Shown piece by piece: positions 46,544-54,696 of a stretch of 61,110 nt of DNA (positions are counted from its first letter, which is position 1; the number at the start of each line of letters is the position of its first letter). The stretch is from a bacterium (GTDB taxonomy: Bacteria > Bdellovibrionota_B > Oligoflexia > Silvanigrellales > Silvanigrellaceae). Location of the stretch: NCBI GenBank assembly GCA_009918675.1, contig RGDM01000016.1, forward strand, positions 1-61,110, in the 5' to 3' direction. Below the pieces are notes generated by a model, which ran no database searches, was not told the origin of the DNA, and was given only the letters and a program-made list of their open reading frames with translations. Position numbers and translations under genes: made by a program.

Positions 46544-47560
46544 TCAGCGGGTCGATGATTTCTCGAGATTAACCAAGTTCGAGCGAGTGATTCGCGACTC
46601 GCTAATAAATTGCGGATTGTCTTTCGCAAGCAACAAGAAGCGACGGTAGTAGTATGTCGCCTTTGCCTTATCTGTTAACTCGTAAAGTTGGCCTAAGAGA
46701 TAGTAAGCTTCCTCTGAATCGGGGTCCGCTTTTGTCGCACGTTCCAGACGAGCGGTGGCTTTGTTCTTTTGCTTGGCCTTCAAATCACACTTGGCCGCGC
46801 CAATCAGCGCCGATGACAAAAACGGACGTGCTTTCAAAATATCCGCATACAGAGGTTCTGCTTTTGCACAATTGTCGGTTCCAACATAAGACTCGGCAAG
46901 GGCATTCATCAAAAGTGTTTTTTCAGTGTCTGCGCTAATCTTGTCTTTGCTTTGCACGTTGAAATTCGCCCGTTCAACATTTGCAAGCAGCGCCTGAACT
47001 TCTTCATACTTTTTCTGTTTGTTCAAAATGCTTGCAAAAATCAATTTCACTTGCAGATCTTCAGAATTACTACGATTGAGCTTCTGCGCCTGACTAAAGG
47101 CTTTGTCTAAATTTCCGAGCCGATAATGACACCAGCTCAAAGCCTTCTGAACACGAAGATCGAGCGCATTAATTCTCGAAGCTTTCAAATAGTAACCAAG
47201 CGCAGTCTTGTAATCGCTCGCACCGCGCGCCGCTTCACCCAGAAAATAGAAAACCTCAATGTCATCTTTGTATTCGTTTTGAATTCCAGAAAGCGTTTTA
47301 AGTGCGCGCTTGAAATCGCCCATTTTGACGAGAATAATTCCTAGATTTCTCTTCGCTGGAAGATTACCAGGCGATGCTCGCAACGCTGCTTCGTAGGCTG
47401 TCGATGCAGCAGGATAATCGCCGCGCAGCGCAGCAGCATTACCATCAACCAGAAATTTAGTTGCATCCTGATTTGAGGTCGTTGCACAAGCGGTTGCGAT
47501 CAGTGTAAGCGAGCTAACAATCAATGCGCGAAAGCCCATCGTGCGACCAATAATGCTCAT
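46544..47560 (-). CDS. TPR-repeat lipoprotein
   Basis: 338 residues, ATG 7 nt after GGAGG. A lipoprotein signal (lipobox ATAC, about residue 25) precedes about seven TPR units across the rest (for example YPAASTAYEAALRASPGNLP and YKTALGYYLKASRINALDLR). Proteins of this layout serve as outer-membrane or periplasmic assembly factors such as pilotins. It starts 3 nt after the rsmD stop, so the two are co-transcribed. The 163-nt gap to the MinD-like gene holds an inverted repeat (46457-46463/46487-46493) without a T-run after it. Confidence 0.8.
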   Translation of the reverse strand: MSIIGRTMGFRALIVSSLTLIATACATTSNQDATKFLVDGNAAALRGDYPAASTAYEAALRASPGNLPAKRNLGIILVKMGDFKRALKTLSGIQNEYKDDIEVFYFLGEAARGASDYKTALGYYLKASRINALDLRVQKALSWCHYRLGNLDKAFSQAQKLNRSNSEDLQVKLIFASILNKQKKYEEVQALLANVERANFNVQSKDKISADTEKTLLMNALAESYVGTDNCAKAEPLYADILKARPFLSSALIGAAKCDLKAKQKNKATARLERATKADPDSEEAYYLLGQLYELTDKAKATYYYRRFLLLAKDNPQFISESRITRSNLVNLEKSSTR

Positions 47561-47563
47561 GAT

Positions 47564-48160
47564 TCATCCTCCGAATCTGCGAAACCGCCAAAACTGAAGC
47601 TGCGCTATCCCGTATGTTCGCTCATCCTCGAGCTCCCACGTGTTGAAGTCGGGCTCGGGCAACTGGCGACCAGTCCTCATTTCCAGAACAACCAGGCATC
47701 CGTTGCCACACGCATCGCAGTCAGCAAGCGCTTTCAGACTTTCATCATACCAAGAGGAGTCATAGGGAGGATCTGCCAACACGACAGAGAGCAACGGTGC
47801 ATCTTTTGCCGCATCCGCTGCCTTCTTCGAAGACAAATTGCGCAAAAACAGATCAACACGCTGGTTCACAACAGCATAATTTTCCGGCGAAACACCCAAA
47901 GTTTTCAGATTATCCTGAATCATCCGCACTGCCGCCGACGACTCTTCGACAAAAGTCACATGCTGCGCTCCGCGGCTGAGCGCCTCAATTCCGAGCGCCC
48001 CACTGCCGGCAAACAAATCCCACACGATTGCAGCTCCAAGTTCGGGTGCTAACATATTGAAGAGGCTCTCTTTGACACGGTCGGAAGTGGGCCGCGTTAC
48101 ATCTGTTCCTGGTAGGGTTTTAAGGAGTCGACGCTTGTATTTACCGGCAATCACTCGCAC
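47564..48160 (-). CDS. rsmD: 16S rRNA guanine-N2 methyltransferase RsmD
   Basis: 198 residues. It begins MRVIAGKYKRRLL and VTRPTSDRVKESLFNML, the RsmD opening. The SAM motif is VWDLFAGSGALGIEALSRG and the catalytic motif is VLADPPYDSSWY. RsmD methylates G966 of 16S rRNA. It is divergent from the membrane protein at 48199 with only 38 nt between, so promoters must reach into the genes. Confidence 0.95.
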   Translation of the reverse strand: MRVIAGKYKRRLLKTLPGTDVTRPTSDRVKESLFNMLAPELGAAIVWDLFAGSGALGIEALSRGAQHVTFVEESSAAVRMIQDNLKTLGVSPENYAVVNQRVDLFLRNLSSKKAADAAKDAPLLSVVLADPPYDSSWYDESLKALADCDACGNGCLVVLEMRTGRQLPEPDFNTWELEDERTYGIAQLQFWRFRRFGG

Positions 48161-48198
48161 GTTTGTTTTCCTTGTCTATATGAGACAGTGGGATTGAA

Positions 48199-49926
48199 AT
48201 GAACACGCCGAGTTCAATTCCGTTACCCGTTGAGAAGGTCCGGATCAATCCGCACGTCGAAGCCCATGGAAACTATTCCATTGAATGGTCATATCATTTT
48301 CCGCTAAGCCCAGGCCAACGAATTGAAAGTGAATTTGAACTCAGTTTCCCCAGTGACAAAGTTCCAGGCGCAGCGCGCGCAGCTCTTTCTGAAGCAAACA
48401 TGTCAACAACACGCCTCAGCTTTGCCGACACCGCATCTTCTGTGCGATTTCAATCGCTCATCTTCTATCGCGATACTCTTTGGTTGCTCGGAGTTCTTGG
48501 CAAAGACAGTCATGATGAAATGAGCCTAGACAAAGATCTTGCGCCACGCGCGCGCCGATTCTTCCTTCACAAGGCGAAAGATTATTGGAGCGATGCGTTC
48601 ATGCCTCGGCTTGGAATTATTTTTCAATCCGATCTCAAGCGCTGCCGGTCGTCTATCAAAAAACTTTTCCATAGCTCCGACATTGAAACGGGCCCCAATT
48701 GGTACATCTACGCAAACGCAAAACACGAACTCTTAAGCAGCCTACGATCTGCGTTTCGGATCATTCAGGCGCATCACTTGTGGGACTCACTCTGTGCAAA
48801 AGAGAACATGCTTCAGCATCCCACTTCAAATAACGGGCAATTAATCAACCCCGACGACTTCACCGTTGCACTCACTGCGCTTTCCGAGTTTGTATTGATG
48901 CTCGCAACTCAAACTGTCGGTGAGCTGCAAAGCTTGTTGCGTGAAGCTTATGAGGCATATGAGAGCCACTTTGCAGTTCTACGTTCCGGAAGCATCAGCT
49001 CAAAGAGCGAACTTGATGCCGCAATGGCGACAACAAAAATCAACATTCGCCGCATAGAACGAGAACAAATTTGGCTCTCTGAGTGGGCCCGTATCGTCTG
49101 TGAATGGCGACTTTTATGCAGGCTTCCGTCACTCACCGATGTTGCTTCTGATGCTCAACTCGCAGCTGAATATTTCGAGCGATTGCGCGAGCTCAAACGG
49201 CTCCACTACACCTATTGGGACCTCAAAACAGAATTTGTTGCGAACGAAAAGAAAGTTGATTTTTGGATCGGTGGAAGCGCTGCCGCAATCTCTGCAGCGT
49301 TCGCTTTTCTCGGCACATATATGTGGATTCAGTATCAGGGCCTTGGGGCACCCACGCTGCAGGAAAGCGGGGTCGTTGCATTCGCAATCTTTGCTGCCGG
49401 TAACGTGATTGTTTATGTGCTCAAAGACCGCCTCAAAGAGTGGCTCAAAGAACGTTTAAAACAGCGATTCAATTACTTCGCTGGACGCTGGCTGGGGCGC
49501 TGCTACCAGGTTGCCAAAGATGAAAAAGGCAAAGGCACTAAACAAATTGCCGTGGCCGATGTCGAGCGCGAGACCCGCTGGGACAAAGCTAAAAATGGTT
49601 TGTCATTCCGCGTCTGGGAATCTTTTCGGGTTGCGCCCCAAGCCACCGACACAGCCGCGCGCATCATTAAACAAACGTGGCGACTTCCCCTCGATGAAAT
49701 TCTCCACAGTATGGATGACAGCCGACATGTATTGAAACTTCCATCACTCGACGGTATTCCGCGCGAAGTGACGGTCAAAAAGCGAGCGATGTTTCAATAC
49801 CGCTTTGTTGTGCGTGTCTACGACTGGAAAAACCGCGAGATGACTGTGGTTGACAGCGCAAAGCAGGAAGGCCGCATTTTATCTTCGGGCGATAAAATCA
49901 CTTCTGTGGAATCACACAGTTCCTGA
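48199..49926 (+). CDS. Unrecognised membrane protein with two helices
   Basis: 575 residues. I recognise no family. The first 350 residues are soluble and helical, with a beta-like start (EWSYHFPLSPG). Two membrane helices (about 353-374 and 390-408) form a hairpin, so both ends lie in the cytoplasm. A very basic amphipathic repeat LKDRLKEWLKERLKQRF follows directly. The C-terminal 130 residues end in a beta-rich piece (FQYRFVVRVYDWKNREMTVV). The 3' end overlaps the convergent aminotransferase by 29 nt. Confidence 0.8.
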   Translation: MNTPSSIPLPVEKVRINPHVEAHGNYSIEWSYHFPLSPGQRIESEFELSFPSDKVPGAARAALSEANMSTTRLSFADTASSVRFQSLIFYRDTLWLLGVLGKDSHDEMSLDKDLAPRARRFFLHKAKDYWSDAFMPRLGIIFQSDLKRCRSSIKKLFHSSDIETGPNWYIYANAKHELLSSLRSAFRIIQAHHLWDSLCAKENMLQHPTSNNGQLINPDDFTVALTALSEFVLMLATQTVGELQSLLREAYEAYESHFAVLRSGSISSKSELDAAMATTKINIRRIEREQIWLSEWARIVCEWRLLCRLPSLTDVASDAQLAAEYFERLRELKRLHYTYWDLKTEFVANEKKVDFWIGGSAAAISAAFAFLGTYMWIQYQGLGAPTLQESGVVAFAIFAAGNVIVYVLKDRLKEWLKERLKQRFNYFAGRWLGRCYQVAKDEKGKGTKQIAVADVERETRWDKAKNGLSFRVWESFRVAPQATDTAARIIKQTWRLPLDEILHSMDDSRHVLKLPSLDGIPREVTVKKRAMFQYRFVVRVYDWKNREMTVVDSAKQEGRILSSGDKITSVESHSS

Positions 49927-50806
49927 GTTGCTCAGAGAAAAGCGCCTGATTCCAAAGTTCCAAGTGCTTTCTCGACTGAGCAACATCAAACTCATGATCA
50001 TCAATTTTCCAAACAGGTACCAGACCGCGCACTGACGAGACAATTGCACATGCCAGAACATTAGAATACTCGCCTACACGCAACGCCTTCCAGCGAATGT
50101 GATGACCCAATGCTTCAAGTGCATTCTGCAAACAGAGGAGAGTTGTGCCTGGCAGTACATTATTCTCTTGAGGTGCCGAACAAACAACTCCCTCGTCTTT
50201 GCTCAGCCAAACAAAGCTCGCAGTGGTTGATTCCGAAATTTCACCGTTTGGATTTACAAGCAGCGCATCATCAAAACCCTCGAGTGTTGCGTCATCAAGA
50301 CACATTAAATTCCACAAGTAAGAACAACTTTTGATATCGACAAGTTCCTTCGAGCGCGCATCAAGACACGTCTTGAGCGAGTATCCACGCCTGCGCAAAA
50401 TCTCATCTGGCCCATGCCCTTCGCGGCAAAGAACAATCAATCTTCCAGGCATGAACGAGCCATCTGCCTGACGACTCGGCTGCAAAGATAAACCATCTCC
50501 GCCAGTCAAAATCAGCCGAACAGAGACCCGCTTGAACGCTGATTCTCCGTATTTTTCACTGAAAGCATTGAGCGAATCAGAAAGCGCTTTGTGGACTTTC
50601 AATTCGTCAGGACAACCCAAACGTGCGCGCAATGCACCGGCGCGCAAGCGAGCCCAGTGGGCATCCCACATAACAAGTGCACCCTCGAGTGCAAGAATTG
50701 TTTCAAAGATGGCATGACCAAAAAGAAGACCACGATCGAGAACCGGTATTCGGGCAGACTCCAATGAACTCAGATGCCCGTCGAGCCAAACGATTCCCTG
50801 TTGCAC
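49898..50806 (-). CDS. Class IV PLP aminotransferase / aminodeoxychorismate lyase-like
   Basis: 302 residues. Marks of fold-type IV enzymes are the opening WLDGHLSSLESARIPVLDRGLLFGHAIFET, the PLP lysine in VDIKSCSYLWNLM, ESTTASFVWL and VLPGTTLLCL. The family includes branched-chain aminotransferases, D-amino-acid transaminase and PabC (4-amino-4-deoxychorismate lyase, folate pathway). I cannot choose between these; the lack of BCAT length and motifs makes PabC or D-amino-acid transaminase more likely. It is a single gene, divergent from the FAD-lipoprotein gene with a 118-nt gap. Confidence 0.85.
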   Translation of the reverse strand: MQQGIVWLDGHLSSLESARIPVLDRGLLFGHAIFETILALEGALVMWDAHWARLRAGALRARLGCPDELKVHKALSDSLNAFSEKYGESAFKRVSVRLILTGGDGLSLQPSRQADGSFMPGRLIVLCREGHGPDEILRRRGYSLKTCLDARSKELVDIKSCSYLWNLMCLDDATLEGFDDALLVNPNGEISESTTASFVWLSKDEGVVCSAPQENNVLPGTTLLCLQNALEALGHHIRWKALRVGEYSNVLACAIVSSVRGLVPVWKIDDHEFDVAQSRKHLELWNQALFSEQLRNCVIPQK

Positions 50807-50924
50807 CCATCACCCCCAACGCCAAGCAATTGACATATTGTAATTGAGCGGAAAGAAAACTGCACCTCTGCGCGATTCATTTTATTATCGCAAAGCACTG
50901 ACACCGCAAGCAAAGGAACTTTAC

Positions 50925-52637
50925 ATGAGAGCATTATCACCGCATTCAGCAATGACACTTGCACTGATTGCTCTTTCTGCCCAAACAAACATTGGCTGCA
51001 AAGCCCGTAGTTTTAATTTCACAGACACCAGCAAAGGTATCTTTGCTTTCAATTTCAACGCACCAACCTGTGATGTGATTGTTGCGGGTGGTTCTACCGC
51101 TGCGCTTGCCTCGGCACTTGCGTCAGCACGTGAGCAAAGAGTGACATGTCTTCTCGAACCCACCGATTGGCCTGGCGGGCAAATGACATCATCGGGCGTC
51201 AGTGCGATCGATTTCTCGCACATCACCGCAGGCGGCATCCCAATGGGACGCGAAAGCCAAAGGGAAGAAAATCTTGAACAAACATTTTTCAAATGGATGC
51301 AAGCACTGCCGGGGAATCCTGGCGGATGTTGGGTCTCAGACAAATGCTACGAGCCCGCTCCATTCGTCGAGAAGCAGATTCGCCCAACGATCGACGCAGA
51401 ACCTTATTTGAAAGTCTTCCTCAACACTGTTGTTAAAAACGTTGAGACCAAAGAGAGACAGATTAAGTCAATCACCGCGATTCAACGAGCTCATATCAAA
51501 GGTACCGGCTACGAAAGATACCTCTCTGAAGACATATTGGATTGGTATTCCAGCAAAGACAGCAAGAATTTCAGCAAAACAGTTCTCACTTTTTCTGGCC
51601 GCGAAAATCAAATGCCTGTGGTTATTGATGCAACTGAATTCGGTGAGGTGTTAGTGCTCTCGGGATCGCCTTGGCTACAAGGTACCGAAGACGCTGACGG
51701 CAGTCTGCAGAACACCGACACGTGCGGACAAGCCACTGTGTTTCCTATTGCTGCAGTGCTAAACGCGGAACCAGTTGCTGAGGGAAATAATCCATTTCCT
51801 GTCGAGCATCCTGAGTTTTATAATTTCAAAACCTCTTCACGGGTTTTCGGCTGGGATGAAATTTGGACGTATCGAAGACTGCGCGGCAGCAGCGGAACTG
51901 GCCCAACGGCGGGTGATATTTCAATGCAGAATTGGAATCCTGGCAACGATTATCCGTTTGGATATCTTTTCCTGAACAAAGAGAAAACCACTGCACAGCG
52001 CTCAGATTGGGCAGGCGGAGTGGACGTTGAAGTTATAAAATCTGCTGAGCGTCATTCCATCGGTTGGTATTATTACTTCAAATCGAAAGCACCTGAGTCG
52101 CTTCAAAAGCGAACCGCGCGCGCTTGGAATATCTTTGGCACGGGAACAGGACTTTCGAAAATGCCTTACCTGCGCGATACCCGCCGCAGCATTGGCTTGA
52201 ACGATTTCGTGCTTAAATTTTCAGACCTGGCAGCCAGCAGTCCAACAGACATCACCGGTGAACAATTTCCCGACCGCGTTGGTATCGGATCATACGTTGC
52301 AGACTTTCACGGACTCACAACCTGCAAATTGCCAGCCTACATGAACAAGAGCGCAACCCTGCCCTTCTTTATTCCTTTCCGTGCGCTCACGAATAAGTCT
52401 TTCGACAATCTGCTTGTTGCTGGCAAGACCATGGCGCAATCGTTTCACGCAAACGCAGCAACCCGCCTGCATCCAATCGAGTGGTCGTCTGGTATCGCCG
52501 CAGGTGTTGCTGCTGCGCATATGAATCAGTATCAAATCAGCTCGGAACTTGCCTTGAAGAATATTGCCGACATTCAGGCTCGCATTGCAAAACGCCAACC
52601 CATCAATTGGACGCTTGGATCACGGGTGTATCCATGA
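50925..52637 (+). CDS. FAD-dependent oxidoreductase, predicted lipoprotein
   Basis: 570 residues from the ATG at 50925, after AAAGGA; an in-frame reading from 50844 has no such site. A Sec-type signal ends at NIGC (about residue 22), a lipobox. The dinucleotide site is DVIVAGGSTAALASALA with an acidic strand end (LLEP), slightly off the GXGXXG pattern. It is followed by DWPGGQMTSSGVSA. The C-terminal IPFRALTNKSFDNLLVAGKT and THL-like HPIEW region match the FAD_oxidored (PF12831) family, which includes enzymes of unknown substrate. It shares its stop with the start of the response regulator. Export of a FAD enzyme by Sec rather than Tat is odd. Confidence 0.8.
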   Translation: MRALSPHSAMTLALIALSAQTNIGCKARSFNFTDTSKGIFAFNFNAPTCDVIVAGGSTAALASALASAREQRVTCLLEPTDWPGGQMTSSGVSAIDFSHITAGGIPMGRESQREENLEQTFFKWMQALPGNPGGCWVSDKCYEPAPFVEKQIRPTIDAEPYLKVFLNTVVKNVETKERQIKSITAIQRAHIKGTGYERYLSEDILDWYSSKDSKNFSKTVLTFSGRENQMPVVIDATEFGEVLVLSGSPWLQGTEDADGSLQNTDTCGQATVFPIAAVLNAEPVAEGNNPFPVEHPEFYNFKTSSRVFGWDEIWTYRRLRGSSGTGPTAGDISMQNWNPGNDYPFGYLFLNKEKTTAQRSDWAGGVDVEVIKSAERHSIGWYYYFKSKAPESLQKRTARAWNIFGTGTGLSKMPYLRDTRRSIGLNDFVLKFSDLAASSPTDITGEQFPDRVGIGSYVADFHGLTTCKLPAYMNKSATLPFFIPFRALTNKSFDNLLVAGKTMAQSFHANAATRLHPIEWSSGIAAGVAAAHMNQYQISSELALKNIADIQARIAKRQPINWTLGSRVYP

Positions 52638-53008
52638 ACCAGGGGTCTTCTTCTTCAGGCCGTATCCTTGTCGTTGATGATGAAGAGGAACTCAGAAATC
52701 TGCTGTCTTTAAAGCTGCAAAGGTCGGGCTTTGAGGTTGATTGTGCAGCCGATGGCATGCAGGCTTCTGAGTTTATCAACAATAAAGATTACACAGCTAT
52801 TTTGTGTGATCTAAATCTTCCCAATCATCCAAAAGGTGATGAGCTTTATTCAGTTGCTCGCAAAAGCAAGGCGGTGTTCATTGCAATCACCGGCTTTACT
52901 CAGGATTCTCCTGAAGTCAAAGCTGCGCGTGCCACCGGAATTGAGCATGTTTTCTCAAAGCCACTGCGCCTCAAAGGCATTTTAGATCTCATCAGCGGCG
53001 CTTCGTGA
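52634..53008 (+). CDS. Single-domain response regulator
   Basis: 124 residues from the ATG overlapping the FAD-lipoprotein stop by 4 nt. This is a lone receiver domain: acidic pair Asp15-Asp16, phospho-acceptor Asp59 (LCDLNLP), Thr86 (AITGF) and Lys109 (FSKP), all in place. With no output domain, it should act by protein contact. No histidine kinase is encoded nearby. Its last 27 nt overlap the convergent cobT gene. Confidence 0.93.
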   Translation: MNQGSSSSGRILVVDDEEELRNLLSLKLQRSGFEVDCAADGMQASEFINNKDYTAILCDLNLPNHPKGDELYSVARKSKAVFIAITGFTQDSPEVKAARATGIEHVFSKPLRLKGILDLISGAS

Positions 53009-54106
53009 ACTCACACGTGCAGACGAAAATGTAGCCATGGTTCGCAAAAGTGTATCGGCGTCTTGCAGCAAGCCAGCCGCAAGTGCTGCGCCACTCCCCT
53101 CGCCCAAACGCAAACCCAATTTAAGCAACGGATTCAAGCCCAAGGCATTCAATAAATGCTCGTGCACAAGTTCTGCACTTTGATGACTTGCCATCAACCA
53201 TTGCGCAAAGGTTGCATTTGAAATGGCATGCGGTGTCACTGCGGCCGTAACAATCAAACCATCCAAAAGAACAAAACATCCCTTCTCTGCAGCGCGCCAT
53301 GCAGCACCGGCTATCGCACTCAGTTCGGCGCCTCCCACCTCTCGTAAAAGTGCATGCGCGCGTTCGCCGTCGTTGACAACATTTTCAGCCAACGCATGCC
53401 GTGCTCGTTCTACAGCTGCTGCAACAACTTTTTTTTTAATCAGCAGAGCTGCATCATCAATTCCGGTGCCCCGGCCAACGCATTTGTCGACATTTTTGTC
53501 TAAGACCAGCGATGCCAGAGCACTCGCGGCAGTGGTATTCCCAATGCCCATTTCGCCCAGAATCAAAACATCGCATTTGTTTTGCGCAAGAAATTCATCA
53601 ACCACCTCACCACCCGTTTTCCAGCAGTGGGCATGTGCCTCTGCAGACAAAGCCGGGCGGGATGAAATGTCAGCAGCGCCGTATTCATGACCTCCGCCAG
53701 GAAAAGTTTGATGTAAATTTGCACGCCGGTAGCGAATTCCTTTGCCTGGTGACAATGAAAGAAGTTCGTCAAATCCGGCAGCCACGCCAACATCACACAC
53801 CCACAGTTGTGCCCCACGTCGTTGCGCAAGCTGGCTGATTGCAGCGCCACCCGCGACAATGTTGGCAACCATCTGAGGTGTCACTTCTGCTGGGTACGCG
53901 CTCACCGAGTGCGCTCGCGCCACGCCATGATCTCCCGCAAAAAGAACAATTCCAATCCGCAAGGGTGAAGAATCTTTGTCACGACGCTGCGCTAACAACT
54001 GCAGCGTCGGTTTCATCAATGCGTCGAGCGCTCCCGCAGGCATCGTTAGCTCAAGGTAACGCGGATAGAGCGCGGCAGATTCCGGCGGATTCGGCGAATT
54101 CAACAT
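52982..54106 (-). CDS. cobT: Nicotinate-nucleotide:dimethylbenzimidazole phosphoribosyltransferase
   Basis: 374 residues from the ATG at 54106, 5 nt after TGAGG; a GTG at 54121 is less likely. CobT makes alpha-ribazole phosphate for the lower ligand of cobalamin. Visible motifs are VLFAGDHGVA, AISQLAQRRGA, ILGEMGIGNTTAA, VGRGTGID, the catalytic-Glu region LGLRLGEGSGAAL and LLDGLIVTAA. No other cobalamin gene lies in the window. It follows the ferredoxin gene by 23 nt on the same strand. Confidence 0.93.
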   Translation of the reverse strand: MLNSPNPPESAALYPRYLELTMPAGALDALMKPTLQLLAQRRDKDSSPLRIGIVLFAGDHGVARAHSVSAYPAEVTPQMVANIVAGGAAISQLAQRRGAQLWVCDVGVAAGFDELLSLSPGKGIRYRRANLHQTFPGGGHEYGAADISSRPALSAEAHAHCWKTGGEVVDEFLAQNKCDVLILGEMGIGNTTAASALASLVLDKNVDKCVGRGTGIDDAALLIKKKVVAAAVERARHALAENVVNDGERAHALLREVGGAELSAIAGAAWRAAEKGCFVLLDGLIVTAAVTPHAISNATFAQWLMASHQSAELVHEHLLNALGLNPLLKLGLRLGEGSGAALAAGLLQDADTLLRTMATFSSARVSSRSAADEI

Positions 54107-54129
54107 TGTAACCTCAACCACTGCACTTT

Positions 54130-54453
54130 TTATTTTTCAGATTTCTTCAACAACAGCCGCTCAACTGGCCGTCCCTGCAGAAGGTGTTGGTCAAAAACTT
54201 CTTGAGCGTCCTGAGCAGTGACACCGCGATACCAAATCCCTTCAGGATAAACGACAGCCACAGGCCCATAGGCACATTGGTCCAGACACCCCGATTTATT
54301 AACCCTTATTTTTTTCGCAAGCCCAGCATCCTTCACCATTTGCTTCAACGTTGTGGTGAACTCACAAGCACCTTTCGATTTACAGTCGCCGCGTGGGTCA
54401 CCGTCAGGGCGCTGATTTTCGCAAACGAAGATATGTTTCTCGTAAAGACTCAT
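54130..54453 (-). CDS. Thioredoxin-like [2Fe-2S] ferredoxin
   Basis: 107 residues from the ATG at 54453, which follows AAGGAGG; a longer reading to 54492 has no such site. The four cluster cysteines have thioredoxin-like ferredoxin spacing: one in HIFVCENQ, a second in KGACEF after about 19 residues, and CLDQC later in NKSGCLDQCAYGPV; one extra Cys lies in the GDCKSKGAC loop. The pattern is that of small 2Fe-2S proteins found alone or fused to cobalamin enzymes. It is upstream of cobT in the same direction. Confidence 0.88.
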   Translation of the reverse strand: MSLYEKHIFVCENQRPDGDPRGDCKSKGACEFTTTLKQMVKDAGLAKKIRVNKSGCLDQCAYGPVAVVYPEGIWYRGVTAQDAQEVFDQHLLQGRPVERLLLKKSEK

Positions 54454-54506
54454 CAGGCCTCCTTGCTCAACAAATATACAACACCCTAGCAAAAACTAAT
54501 CAGTGT

Positions 54507-54540
54507 CTAAAAATTTTGCAGCACTTTCAAATATTTTTAG
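54507..54540. promoter_or_regulatory. Inverted repeat between ferredoxin and secreted-protein genes
   Basis: CTAAAAAT and ATTTTTAG, 8 bp each, are separated by 18 nt in the 243-nt divergent gap. The same gap holds several GTGC(G/A)C half-sites between about 54549 and 54630. It may be an operator or a leader hairpin. No regulator is known. Confidence 0.3.
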
Positions 54541-54696
54541 CCTTGACCCAGTGCGCATTTTCTATCAGATCGGTCTTTCGGTGCGCAATGTGTGCACCAA
54601 GAGTGCAATATCACATCGCCTTTTCAAAGTGCACTCGCTTGGTTCTGCGTGGCCCGCGTATTGCTGGGAAAGCGTCGAGGGGAGGAGAGTCAAACC

